Below are positions 18,776-26,966 of a stretch of DNA of 64,000 bases, in pieces. The notes under the pieces were generated by a model. It worked only from the letters and a program-made list of their open reading frames with translations, made no database searches and was not told where the DNA came from. The translations under genes and the position numbers were made by a program. Source of the stretch: Enterobacteriaceae bacterium UBA7338 (GTDB taxonomy: Bacteria > Pseudomonadota > Gammaproteobacteria > Enterobacterales > Enterobacteriaceae); assembly GCA_002480085.1 (NCBI GenBank), contig DKPJ01000017.1, forward strand, positions 248,001 to 312,000, read 5' to 3'. How positions within the stretch are numbered: the stretch's first letter is position 1; each line of letters begins with the position of its first letter.

Positions 18776-19494
18776 CTGAGTTACCGATTGACGAAAACAC
18801 CCCGCGCATTTTAATCGTGGAAGATGAGCCGAAGCTTGGACAGCTGCTGGTGGACTACCTGCGCGCGGCGGGCTACGCCCCGACGCTGATTAACCACGGT
18901 GATAAGGTGCTGCCCTACGTGCGCCAGACCCCGCCGGACCTGATGCTGCTGGATCTGATGCTCCCCGGCACCGACGGCCTGACCCTGTGCCGGGAGATCC
19001 GCCGCTTCTCCGATCTGCCGATTGTGATGGTCACCGCCCGCATCGAAGAGATCGACCGCCTGCTGGGGCTGGAGATTGGCGCAGATGACTACATCTGCAA
19101 ACCCTACAGCCCGCGGGAGGTGGTCGCGCGGGTGAAAACCATTCTGCGCCGCTGCAAGCCCCAGCGCGAGCTGAAGGAGCTGGATGCGGTTAGTCCGCTG
19201 GTGATCGATGAGAGCCGCTTTCAGGCCAGCTGGCGCAGCAAGGCGCTGGATTTGACGCCCGCCGAGTTTCGCCTGCTGAAGACCCTCTCCGGCGAGCCGG
19301 GGAAAGTCTTCTCCCGCGAGCAGCTGCTGAACCACCTCTACGACGACTATCGGGTGGTGACCGACCGCACCATCGACAGCCATATCAAAAACCTGCGCCG
19401 CAAGCTGGAGGCGCTGGATGAGGAGCAGTCGTTTATCCGCGCGGTGTACGGCGTCGGCTACCGCTGGGAGGCGGACGCGGGCCGAATGGCATAG
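18772..19494 (+). CDS. baeR: Response regulator BaeR (OmpR/PhoB family)
   Basis: This 240-aa regulator has a receiver domain (about 12-125) with phospho-acceptor Asp61 in LMLLDLMLPG and a conserved Lys in YICKPYSP, followed by a winged-helix DNA-binding domain ending in VRRKLE-type and VYGVGYRW elements. It activates mdtABCD, acrD and spy in E. coli. It is the last gene of the efflux operon, so the system is autoregulated through the candidate BaeR box at 8402. Confidence 0.97.
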   Translation: MTELPIDENTPRILIVEDEPKLGQLLVDYLRAAGYAPTLINHGDKVLPYVRQTPPDLMLLDLMLPGTDGLTLCREIRRFSDLPIVMVTARIEEIDRLLGLEIGADDYICKPYSPREVVARVKTILRRCKPQRELKELDAVSPLVIDESRFQASWRSKALDLTPAEFRLLKTLSGEPGKVFSREQLLNHLYDDYRVVTDRTIDSHIKNLRRKLEALDEEQSFIRAVYGVGYRWEADAGRMA

Positions 19495-19507
19495 GTCGCG
19501 CATTCAT

Positions 19508-19541
19508 GTAGGCCGGGTAAGGCGCAGCCGCCACCCGGCGC
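19508..19541. repeat. REP element after baeR
   Basis: gtaggccgggtaaggcgcagccgc and its inverted arm form a single REP palindrome just beyond the baeR stop. E. coli has yegP between baeR and yegQ; here only this REP and the yegQ promoter fill the gap. Confidence 0.8.
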
Positions 19542-19570
19542 TTTACCTGCCTCCCCCGCAGCGCTATAAT
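19542..19570 (+). promoter_or_regulatory. Predicted sigma-70 promoter of yegQ
   Basis: TTTACC (19542-19547) and a perfect TATAAT (19565-19570) are separated by 17 bp, 83 bp before the yegQ ATG. The leader then has a perfect hairpin CAGGGG-attac-CCCCTG (19585-19601). Confidence 0.6.
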
Positions 19571-19652
19571 TCCCGCCCTTAAAACAGGGGATTACCCCCT
19601 GCCCGCCCACTGAAATGCGGCGGATCTGACCTGTCATCAGAACGAGAACATC

Positions 19653-21014
19653 ATGTTTAAACCGGAACTTCTCTCCCCGGCGGGAACGCTGAAAAATATG
19701 CGTTACGCCTTCGCCTATGGCGCGGATGCCGTCTACGCGGGCCAGCCCCGCTACTCCCTGCGGGTGCGCAATAACGAATTTAATCACGAGAACCTCCAGC
19801 TGGGGATCAACGAAGCCCATCAGCTTGGGAAAAAGTTCTACGTGGTGGTGAATATTGCGCCGCACAACGCCAAGCTGAAGACCTTTATCCGCGATTTAGC
19901 ACCGGTGGTGGCGATGGGACCGGATGCGCTGATCATGTCCGATCCCGGTTTAATCATGCTGGTGCGTGAGCACTTCCCGGAGATGGACATTCACCTCTCG
20001 GTACAGGCTAACGCCGTCAACTGGGCGACGGTGAAGTTCTGGCAGCAGATGGGCCTGACCCGGGTGATCCTCTCCCGCGAGCTCTCCCTGGATGAGATCG
20101 CCGAGATCCGCCAGCAGGTGCCGGAGATGGAGCTTGAGATTTTCGTTCACGGCGCGCTGTGCATGGCCTACTCGGGCCGCTGCCTGCTCTCCGGCTACAT
20201 CAACAAGCGCGATCCGAACCAGGGTACCTGCACCAACGCCTGCCGCTGGGAGTACAACGTGCAGGAGGGCAAAGAGGACGCCGTGGGTAATATCGTCCAC
20301 GTCCACGAGCCGATCCCGGTGAAAAACGTCGAGCCAACGCTGGGGATTGGCGCGCCGACCGACAAGGTGTTTATGATTGAAGAGGCCCAGCGCCCCGGCG
20401 AGTACATGACCGCGTTCGAAGATGAGCACGGCACCTACATCATGAACTCGAAAGATCTGCGCGCCATCGCCCACGTCGAGCGCCTGACCCAGATGGGCGT
20501 GCACTCGCTGAAGATCGAGGGCCGCACCAAATCATTCTACTACTGCGCCCGTACCGCCCAGGTCTACCGTAAGGCCATTGACGACGCCGCCGCCGGTAAA
20601 CCGTTCGACACCAGCCTGCTGGAGACCTTAGAGGGCCTGGCACACCGGGGCTACACCGAAGGCTTCCTGCGCCGCCATACCCATGACGACTACCAGAACT
20701 ACGAGCAGGGCTACTCGATCTCCGAGCGCCAGCAGTTTGTTGGCGAGTTCACCGGCGAGCGCAACGGCGCGCTGGCGGCAGTGAAGGTGAAGAACAAGTT
20801 CACCCTCGGCGACAGCCTGGAGCTGATGACCCCGCACGGCAACGTCAACTTCACTCTCGAGCATATGGAGAACGCCAAAGGCGAAGCGATGCCGGTTGCA
20901 CCGGGTGACGGCTACACCGTCTGGCTGCCGGTTCCGACCGATATGCAGCTGGAGTATGGCCTGCTGATGCGCAATTTCAATGGCCAAACGACGCGCAATC
21001 CGCACGCTGCTTAG
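19653..21014 (+). CDS. yegQ: U32-family tRNA hydroxylation protein (TrhP/YegQ)
   Basis: This 453-aa protein (same as E. coli) belongs to the U32 peptidase-like family. E. coli YegQ, renamed TrhP, is needed for prephenate-dependent 5-hydroxyuridine formation at tRNA position 34. The U32 signature with its cysteines is visible in EIFVHGALCMAYSGRCLLS (about 163-181), and two more cysteines follow in GTCTNACRW, consistent with an iron-sulfur-binding set. Start MFKPELLSPAGTLKNM is the family N-terminus. It is monocistronic with its own promoter. Confidence 0.95.
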   Translation: MFKPELLSPAGTLKNMRYAFAYGADAVYAGQPRYSLRVRNNEFNHENLQLGINEAHQLGKKFYVVVNIAPHNAKLKTFIRDLAPVVAMGPDALIMSDPGLIMLVREHFPEMDIHLSVQANAVNWATVKFWQQMGLTRVILSRELSLDEIAEIRQQVPEMELEIFVHGALCMAYSGRCLLSGYINKRDPNQGTCTNACRWEYNVQEGKEDAVGNIVHVHEPIPVKNVEPTLGIGAPTDKVFMIEEAQRPGEYMTAFEDEHGTYIMNSKDLRAIAHVERLTQMGVHSLKIEGRTKSFYYCARTAQVYRKAIDDAAAGKPFDTSLLETLEGLAHRGYTEGFLRRHTHDDYQNYEQGYSISERQQFVGEFTGERNGALAAVKVKNKFTLGDSLELMTPHGNVNFTLEHMENAKGEAMPVAPGDGYTVWLPVPTDMQLEYGLLMRNFNGQTTRNPHAA

Positions 21015-21059
21015 CGTCCGAGTAGTTCAAATGGGTTATTTTTTCAACTGATATGAATC

Positions 21060-21102
21060 TTAGAATCGGATCACATACCGTTTCGCTTGATAAGGGTATT
21101 AT
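21060..21102 (+). promoter_or_regulatory. cyaR promoter with CRP site at -41.5
   Basis: ttaga-N6-tcaca (21060-21075) is a CRP half-perfect site centred at 21067.5, exactly 41.5 bp before the inferred cyaR start at 21109, the class II activation position. TATTAT at 21097-21102 is the -10. cyaR is known to be cAMP-CRP activated; the spacing here independently supports this. Confidence 0.75.
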
Positions 21103-21108
21103 CTCCAG

Positions 21109-21195
21109 GCTGAAAAACATAACCCATAAATGCTAGCTCTACCAGGAACCACCTCCTTGGCCTGTGTAATCTCCCTTACGCAGGCCTATTTTTTT
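21109..21195 (+). ncRNA. cyaR: Small RNA CyaR (RyeE)
   Basis: The 87-nt segment matches E. coli CyaR: a 5' part beginning gctgaaaaacataaccc, the ACCAGGAACCACCTCCTTG region used to pair with target ribosome-binding sites (ompX, nadE, luxS, yqaE), then a GC hairpin (gcctgtgtaatctcccttacgcaggc) and a T-tract terminator. It is an Hfq-binding repressor RNA made when cAMP is high. The position downstream of yegQ is the same as in E. coli. Confidence 0.95.
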
Positions 21196-21343
21196 ATTCT
21201 AATGCACTGAAATATAATGATTTATTCCTGTTAAGCTCACGTATTGACCACGCCGAACAAAAGCCTTTCTTGAGCGGGGCTGTAGTTTTTATTTCGCTCA
21301 GTGCCAGAGTAATCCTCAAGCATATGTTTAATAAGCAGTTATT

Positions 21344-21640
21344 CTAAAATATTTTAAAGATGTGGTTTTTTTCACCACTGCCCTAACCTCCTACACTGCA
21401 CAGGCAAAAGACGTCTTTACCCTGAAAAAATCACTTAAACTGTGGCAGCCAATTGCGGTTTCGAAAAGCGGCGACACGCTAACGGTTACTCTGAATGAAA
21501 ATCAAATCACCCCAACCGCTTAAGATTCGATTATCAGCTCAGATGCCTGCATGGGTATCTGTTCGTAACGAGTTAACACTACTGTAGAAGCATTTCAAAG
21601 AGGTAAACTACTGGATCGAGATGGAAATAACCGACTTTAA
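21344..21640 (+). pseudogene. Decayed small periplasmic-protein gene
   Basis: One continuous frame reads KYFKDVVFFTTALTSYTAQA, resembling a signal peptide with an AQA-K cleavage site, then KDVFTLKKSLKLWQPIAVSK and further segments ending in a DRDGNNRL tail. It is broken by in-frame stops at 21521 and near 21568 and ends at 21638; a start codon is also missing (CTA where ATG is expected). I do not recognise the family. The rest of 21196-22014 is AT-rich and holds no convincing gene; a 68-codon ORF at 21678 looks like chance. Confidence 0.45.
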
Positions 21641-22014
21641 AGATTACATCCTAAAATCAGAATAAAACCCGCCAAAAATGTTGCATCCGGGCGGCCTCAA
21701 TACCCACCGTCCCAGACTCCCACACGCTACGCAGAACCCCTTACACTCTCGTCCGACACCCATCACCACGCCCAACGGCGTGAAAAATGAAATGCCGTCA
21801 CTGGTGCTGGCGCCCATTGCTTTACCCGCCCCGCCTACCCGCTTTATGCGGTCGGTTTTAATGCAGGCGCATTTGATTATTTAATCCACACAGCCACAGA
21901 CTCACTACTTAAAATTAAAAAATTTTAACCAGAAGCAAACTTACTTCTGTAAATGCACAAAAACGGAAATACTTTTTTTGCTTTCTAAATTTGTGCATTA
22001 TTCTAAAAAAGCTA

Positions 22015-23100
22015 TTAGAAACTCAGTTCACTTTGAGCGCTTTCTGTGCAAGAAACCCTTCCAGATAAGGCGTCAAGAACCCCTCCAGCAACAGCCTGAG
22101 CTAATTTACAAGGAACGGCATTACCAATTTGCCGCCAGATAGAGGAGTTTTTACCCGCAAATTTATAATTACTTGGAAATGTTTGAATTAAAACAGCTTC
22201 ATCTATCGTCAACCGACGTAAGTTATTAGGTACGTCATGCATCGATTTCGGATTACCACCGTTCATCAAATGATTATGATAAGTTTCAATATAGCTAATT
22301 GCGCCACTATATAGATGTTCCTCATCAATTATCGGAGTTCGATTTCCACCCATCGACGCCGCAATAGTTGACGCAAACCCATCAGGGTTAATAGGCCGAC
22401 CTTGACCATTAAACATCATACCTGCATACGGCGATTTTCTTAAAACCGGTTTTGCAGCGTTTGTAATTCTTGCATTGCAAATCCGAAGATTATTTACAGT
22501 CCCTGCTCTTCCCAATGGACGAATAACTTCTCCGACAGTTGGAGATAAACATTTATAATTCAGTATCGCTTGTTCAACTAATCTTGCGCTTTCTGATGAT
22601 TTAAAACCTATAAAAAACATACGTTCACGATTTTGAGGGACACCAAAGTCTTTAGAATTTAATATCAATAACTTCGAAAAATAACCTAGCCCTTCTGCAG
22701 TCTTAAGTAATTCATTTCTGACTGCTTCAAATTTTGACAAGGATGCTAATGCTTTCACATTTTCCATGACAAAGCACTGAGGTCTAACAATTTCAACGGC
22801 TTGCATGAAAGACCATACTAATTTGCTGCGAGGATCATGGGCATCCATTTTCCCAGCGACTGAAAACCCCTGACATGGCGGTCCACCAAAAACACACGTC
22901 ACATTCTTCATTTCAGCAAGATCTGACAAGTGCTCTTCAATACCCCCACAAACAATATGGGATTTGTGATTGAGCTTGAATGTTTCACAAGCGTCTTTAT
23001 CTTTATCATTGGCCCATATGGTATCGAACCCAGCATTTCTGAAGCCTACATCCATTCCTCCAGCCCCAGAAAAGAGACTGATTGCTGAGTTTCTGTTCAT
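22015..23100 (-). CDS. DNA (cytosine-5-)-methyltransferase of a type II R-M system
   Basis: This 361-aa C5-MTase has motif I (ISLFSGAGGMDVGF, residues 7-20), motif IV GGPPCQGFS with catalytic Cys76, motif VI ENV (113-115), motif VIII QNRER (156-160) and C-terminal motifs including QIGNAVP. The target-recognition region between VIII and IX is short, as expected for a mono-specific enzyme. It is divergent from the controller and endonuclease genes, so it protects host DNA from the SacI-like nuclease. The region is much more AT-rich than the flanking core, which indicates horizontal acquisition. Confidence 0.93.
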   Translation of the reverse strand: MNRNSAISLFSGAGGMDVGFRNAGFDTIWANDKDKDACETFKLNHKSHIVCGGIEEHLSDLAEMKNVTCVFGGPPCQGFSVAGKMDAHDPRSKLVWSFMQAVEIVRPQCFVMENVKALASLSKFEAVRNELLKTAEGLGYFSKLLILNSKDFGVPQNRERMFFIGFKSSESARLVEQAILNYKCLSPTVGEVIRPLGRAGTVNNLRICNARITNAAKPVLRKSPYAGMMFNGQGRPINPDGFASTIAASMGGNRTPIIDEEHLYSGAISYIETYHNHLMNGGNPKSMHDVPNNLRRLTIDEAVLIQTFPSNYKFAGKNSSIWRQIGNAVPCKLAQAVAGGVLDALSGRVSCTESAQSELSF

Positions 23101-23141
23101 TTATTCAACACCTAAATTATTCGATTTTGGAATAAAAAACC

Positions 23142-23156
23142 ATGATAGGTAATCAT
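23142..23156. promoter_or_regulatory. Candidate operator between methyltransferase and controller genes
   Basis: ATGAT-N5-ATCAT is an inverted repeat in the 95-bp divergent gap, placed where a C-protein or XRE repressor would control both transcripts. It does not resemble the classical C-box sequence, so it is a weak candidate. Confidence 0.3.
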
Positions 23157-23195
23157 AAACAAGGATGCAAGTTGCCCAAGGTCAAATCAACTAAC

Positions 23196-23468
23196 ATGGC
23201 AAAAAGAAAACCAACTATACATGATCATCGATACAGGTGCCTAGTCCAGCACCTCCTCAAACTTCGTAAAGATGCGAATCTGTCTCAATCAGAACTGGCA
23301 ATGGTTCTTGGTTTCTCTCAATCGGATATTTCTAAAATTGAAAGTTTTGAAAGAAGATTGGATGCATTAGAGCTATTCGAAATATTAGAAGTTTTAGCGA
23401 ATCGGCTAAATCTTTCTATGGATATATTATGGAAGGATATCTATGAAAGTATTAGTGAATCACGATAG
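23196..23468 (+). CDS. XRE-type HTH controller protein of the R-M system
   Basis: This protein of about 90 aa has a helix-turn-helix near residues 20-55 (DANLSQSELAMVLGFSQSDI then SKIESFERRL), typical of Xre/C proteins that delay endonuclease expression until methylation is established. The start at 23196 (MAKRKP) removes an 18-residue lysine-rich extension that an alternative ATG at 23142 would add. Its 3' end overlaps the endonuclease start by 26 nt, a coupling common for C and R genes. Family membership is clear; the control role is inferred from position. Confidence 0.8.
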   Translation: MAKRKPTIHDHRYRCLVQHLLKLRKDANLSQSELAMVLGFSQSDISKIESFERRLDALELFEILEVLANRLNLSMDILWKDIYESISESR

Positions 23469-24495
23469 AGCTTATGAGGTAATTATATCGGCAATAGATG
23501 AAGCTAAAAAGCTTACCGATTGTATAACCCCTCATTCAGCTCTAATACGTAGCGTAATTTTAGGCTCACATCTCACTTATCGTTACATCCTAGTTACAGG
23601 ATTACTAGCAAAAGCAACCAATAAAAATGTTAATCCCTTAGTTTTACAAGCAAAAGCTGAAGTGGATGGCGCATATGACGCAAGGAGTCTATGCCATTCA
23701 GTTATCGTTGGCAAAGTTGAAACCCAATTTCTTGAAGGTAAATTAGGTGCATCCAATGAACCCTTCCTGAATAAACCCGCAAGATATACTGTGCATTCTT
23801 CTGATAACCCTGTTCGCGGTGGTAATGATAAAGAAATTCAGCTTAAGTCTATTGAGATCCTGCAAGAGGCGCAAACTAGTTCTCAAGCGTATGAAATGCT
23901 TGTGGCGGCAATGTTTTATACTCTCCAAAGGCCAAACAGAGCAATCACGCCTACTGCTAATAACTTTAATTTCCAAGAAACCATTCATTCAATGGTTGAA
24001 AATGCATGCGATGGTGAGAGTTGTGCAATAGTTTCAGCTTTAGCTCTCTATTTACTGGCAGAAAAAAATGAATGGCAAATCAAGGCTCATCCAGTCAATC
24101 AGGCTGGCAGCTCCTCAAATGAAGTTTTAGATATTGATGTCTACTGCAATGAAAATATTTTTCTTTCAATAGAGGTTAAAGACAAAGTATTCAGCTCTCA
24201 TGATGTTCATCATGCTATTACCAAAGCAGCGGCTAATGGAGTTTCAAAGGTAATTTTCCTGAAAGGCCCAAGAGCAATAGCGCTAAACACTACTGAGTAT
24301 GACGCAATCATTAGCGCAGCCAGACATGGTGTTTCACTAACTTTCAGTTATGTTACAACATTTGCTATGACATGCTACTCTCTCGGAACTGAAACTAACA
24401 ATACAATGATCATAGAGTTTGTCAATCAGATACTTAAAGACGTAAGAGCAAAAGATAGTACCGTCGAATATCTCACAAGGTTGTTTAGCGAGTAA
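23443..24495 (+). CDS. SacI-family type II restriction endonuclease
   Basis: This 350-aa protein looks like the RE_SacI family: an N-terminal helical region with THLTYRYIL-like and NPLVLQA segments, the KAEVDGAYDARSLCH block (about 71-85), and the NEPFLNKPARY block (105-115). A PD-(D/E)xK-type centre is visible as DID (230-232) and IEVK (243-246: Glu244, Lys246). It follows a good ribosome site (aagga). With the divergent C5-methyltransferase it forms a complete M-C-R module. GAGCTC is the SacI site, but specificity here is unproven; GAGCTC occurs elsewhere in the window (20079, 63352). Confidence 0.82.
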   Translation: MKVLVNHDRAYEVIISAIDEAKKLTDCITPHSALIRSVILGSHLTYRYILVTGLLAKATNKNVNPLVLQAKAEVDGAYDARSLCHSVIVGKVETQFLEGKLGASNEPFLNKPARYTVHSSDNPVRGGNDKEIQLKSIEILQEAQTSSQAYEMLVAAMFYTLQRPNRAITPTANNFNFQETIHSMVENACDGESCAIVSALALYLLAEKNEWQIKAHPVNQAGSSSNEVLDIDVYCNENIFLSIEVKDKVFSSHDVHHAITKAAANGVSKVIFLKGPRAIALNTTEYDAIISAARHGVSLTFSYVTTFAMTCYSLGTETNNTMIIEFVNQILKDVRAKDSTVEYLTRLFSE

Positions 24496-24729
24496 ACATG
24501 TGGGAGCGGAGAGTAAGATCCACTCCCTCACACGCTTGTTAATATTTAACAAAAATATGTTTGGAACCTATCTATTTTTGATATCATCCAAACTATCTCC
24601 TCGTAGAGTGATCCAACGCTATATCAGCTATTTTTTTTGGTAACTCGGTCATTGATATTAATCATTGTCTCCGTCTACCCCACAATTATTGACAGGACTC
24701 CGAGGCGCGGCAATGCTGCTTTTAAAAGT

Positions 24730-24974
24730 CTAAGACTTAATAGGCAAAATCTTAGGAACGATACGCCATTCGGCTGTACGGGTAAAATATACCAATTCAG
24801 AACCCAAATGCGGGGCGTAGATGCCCACGATTCTCTCTATATCCGCTTCGTAGACGTTGGCCTCTTTAGTCATGTTACGAGCTATACGGACTACCTGGCT
24901 ATCACGTGGAACTTCGCTTTTCCTTGTGCTTCGATGTATAGGTCAAACTCGCACTTGCTCATGCTCATGCTCAT
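24730..24974 (-). pseudogene. Small gene with a single frameshift, unknown family
   Basis: On the minus strand an ATG at 24974, 10 nt after an AGAGGA ribosome site, starts MSMSMSKCEFDLYIEAQGKA. The frame hits a stop near 24890, but a one-base shift near 24905 restores a long clean frame (PRDSQVVRIARNMTKEAN and onward to KILPIKS) ending at 24730. The total length is one base short of a multiple of three, so one base has been lost or misread. I do not recognise the family. A 162-codon ORF on the opposite strand (24637-25125) is its antisense shadow. Confidence 0.55.
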
Positions 24975-25163
24975 ATTTTCGTATTCCTCTACGAACACTG
25001 TTCTTTTCCCTTGCCTAACATCAAGCCGCGTCTGTTCTAGGCAGGCAAAATTATACTTAAATAAAATGCGGTTTTTTGTTCAAACTCCTGTATCGCTTTT
25101 ACCTATAGTAGATAACAGCAAGTGATTGTATCTATTAGATGTTTTAGTAACAGGAGAGTACCG

Positions 25164-25679
25164 ATGAGTATGACTTTCTCAGCACTTTGGAATGCGCATC
25201 CTGAAGTTCATGGGGATGATAATCCCTGTCGGCGGCGTGATGGACATAAAGCGTTTGATGATCAGTGCGCCATTAGGCTTGGAACCGCCCTTGCCCGGTG
25301 CGGTTACGACGTAACAAAACTTCATGTTCACTTTTGCTGGTTGCATCCTAAAAGTGCAGGGCATATTTTACGTGCAGAAGAGCTGGCCGATGCGCTCAAA
25401 CGTACACCAATACCCGGTGTCTTTCCTGGTGTAAAAGTAAATGCAGATAGTTTTGCAGATGTGCTAAAAAACCGGACCGGCATTATCTTTTTTAAAGATT
25501 ACTGGCGACGCGGAAATGAGAGCTTTGCAAACCGCAGCGGTGACCATATAGATTTATGGAATGGTTCTCGTTTGACCACTTATTTTAGTTATATGCGCAT
25601 ACAATGGGGCTTAAGCGTTGAAGGTTATCTAAGTGATTTTTTCAACTCTAAAGAAGTCTGGTTTTGGCGGGTACTATGA
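25164..25679 (+). CDS. Tae4-type T6SS amidase effector (orphan)
   Basis: This 171-aa protein resembles Tae4 peptidoglycan DL-endopeptidases (NlpC/P60-like fold) delivered into rival cells by type VI secretion. Cys35 in FDDQCAIRLGTAL and His128 in GDHIDLWNG match the catalytic pair. The N-terminal FSALWNAHP is the usual Tae4 opening. The ATG at 25164 follows caggagag; an upstream ATG at 25122 adds 14 unlikely residues. Its stop overlaps the next gene by 4 nt (ATGA). No T6SS structural gene is in the window, so it is an orphan or acts with an apparatus elsewhere. Confidence 0.85.
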   Translation: MSMTFSALWNAHPEVHGDDNPCRRRDGHKAFDDQCAIRLGTALARCGYDVTKLHVHFCWLHPKSAGHILRAEELADALKRTPIPGVFPGVKVNADSFADVLKNRTGIIFFKDYWRRGNESFANRSGDHIDLWNGSRLTTYFSYMRIQWGLSVEGYLSDFFNSKEVWFWRVL

Positions 25680-25918
25680 GAAAGCTAAAAATCTTCAGCT
25701 GTACGATCGTCGGTGCCCTCTGTGGTGCTCTTTTGATGTACCTGTTACTGCCAGTGATATGTGACTACTTTGTTGGTCCCATCTACGGCGAAGATCAGAT
25801 GTCGGCTAATGCAGCTATCTTTTTTATCGGCACGCCTGTGATGTTTATCGTTGGCGCAGTCGTTGGCTGGTGCCTGGGTTGGAAGTACATCAAGCGTCCA
25901 CAGCATCGTTCGTGTTAA
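25676..25918 (+). CDS. Small two-TM protein coupled to the Tae4-like gene; candidate immunity protein
   Basis: This 80-aa protein has two hydrophobic helices (about 7-30 and 50-69), joined by a short acidic loop, and a basic C-terminus. Its ATG overlaps the effector stop (ATGA), the layout of an effector-immunity pair. Known Tai4 immunity proteins are soluble and periplasmic with a signal peptide, unlike this one. It may be a different kind of immunity protein, a delivery partner, or an unrelated neighbour. A longer open frame from 25664 adds four residues inside the effector gene and is less likely. Confidence 0.65.
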   Translation: MRKLKIFSCTIVGALCGALLMYLLLPVICDYFVGPIYGEDQMSANAAIFFIGTPVMFIVGAVVGWCLGWKYIKRPQHRSC

Positions 25919-26016
25919 ACAAGGCCTATTTTTTTCATGCCTTTCGGCCTCTTCTTACACGTTCCCGTTCCAGCTAAGATACACTCTCTCCATTCTCTCT
26001 TTTTCAGGGTTTTAGG

Positions 26017-26916
26017 ATGACTAGCGATCCGTCGAGTTTACTTATTCTGAATGGCAAAAGTGCAGGCGACGACACCCTGCGCGAGGCGGTTACTCTGCTG
26101 CGTAACGAAGGCATCGAGCTGCACGTCAGGGTGACGTGGGAAAAGGGTGACGCGGCCCGCTACGTCGCCGAGGCCGTAAAGCTTGGGGTCGCCACGGTGA
26201 TCGCTGGCGGCGGGGATGGCACCATCAACGAGGTGGCCACGGCGCTGGTTAACGCGGCGGGAGAGAACGCTCCGGCGCTCGGTATTTTACCGCTTGGCAC
26301 CGCCAACGACTTCGCTACCAGCGTAGGCATTCCCGAAACGCTCGATAAAGCGCTGCAATTGGCGATCGTCGGCAAGGCCGTGCCGATAGATGTTGCCAGG
26401 GTGAATGGCGAGACCGGGTTTATCAATATGGCCACCGGCGGGTTCGGCACGCGCATTACCACCGAAACGCCGGAGCGGCTGAAGGCTGCGCTGGGCAGCG
26501 TATCGTACGTCATTCACGGCCTGACGCGGATGGATACCCTGAAAGCCGACAGCGTAGAGATCCGCGGTGAGAACTTCCAATGGCAGGGCGACGCGCTGGT
26601 GATCGGTATCGGCAACGGTCGCCAGGCGGGGGGTGGACAGCAGCTCTGCCCGAGCGCGCTGATCAACGACGGTCTGTTGCAGATACGCATTTTTACCGGG
26701 GATGAGATCCTCCCCGCCCTGTTTACCACCCTCATTAAACCGGACGAAAATCCGAACCTGATAGACGGCGAATCGGCCTGGTTTGAGGTGACCTCTCCCC
26801 ATGAGATCACCTTTAACCTCGACGGCGAGCCGCTGAGCGGGCAGCATTTCCGGATGGAGATCCTGCCCGGCGCGTTGCAGTGCCGGTTGCCACCGGATTG
26901 CCCGTTGTTGCGTTAA
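26017..26916 (+). CDS. yegS: Lipid kinase YegS
   Basis: This 299-aa protein (same as E. coli) has the diacylglycerol-kinase catalytic domain, with the nucleotide loop GGDGTINEVATAL (about 66-78) and PLGTANDFATS (about 92-102). E. coli YegS phosphorylates phosphatidylglycerol in vitro. The ATG at 26017 gives a modest upstream region shared with the accessory genes. It marks return to GC-rich core DNA after the AT-rich insertion. Confidence 0.96.
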   Translation: MTSDPSSLLILNGKSAGDDTLREAVTLLRNEGIELHVRVTWEKGDAARYVAEAVKLGVATVIAGGGDGTINEVATALVNAAGENAPALGILPLGTANDFATSVGIPETLDKALQLAIVGKAVPIDVARVNGETGFINMATGGFGTRITTETPERLKAALGSVSYVIHGLTRMDTLKADSVEIRGENFQWQGDALVIGIGNGRQAGGGQQLCPSALINDGLLQIRIFTGDEILPALFTTLIKPDENPNLIDGESAWFEVTSPHEITFNLDGEPLSGQHFRMEILPGALQCRLPPDCPLLR

Positions 26917-26923
26917 GTTTTAC

Positions 26924-26956
26924 GTAGGCCGGGTAAGCGCAGCGCCACCCGGCGTA
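26924..26956. repeat. REP element after yegS
   Basis: A short REP palindrome (gtaggccgggtaagcgcagc, with its inverted ccacccggcg arm) sits between the convergent ends of yegS and the ABC-transporter operon. Confidence 0.75.
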
Positions 26957-26966
26957 AACCCTGCGG

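Noticed and set aside
21678..21884. 68-codon ORF in the AT-rich gap after cyaR
   Set aside because: It is proline-rich with no ribosome site or similarity; I treat it as chance or phage debris.
24637..25125. 162-codon plus-strand open frame after the endonuclease gene
   Set aside because: It has no domain or ribosome site and is antisense to a better minus-strand gene (24730-24974).
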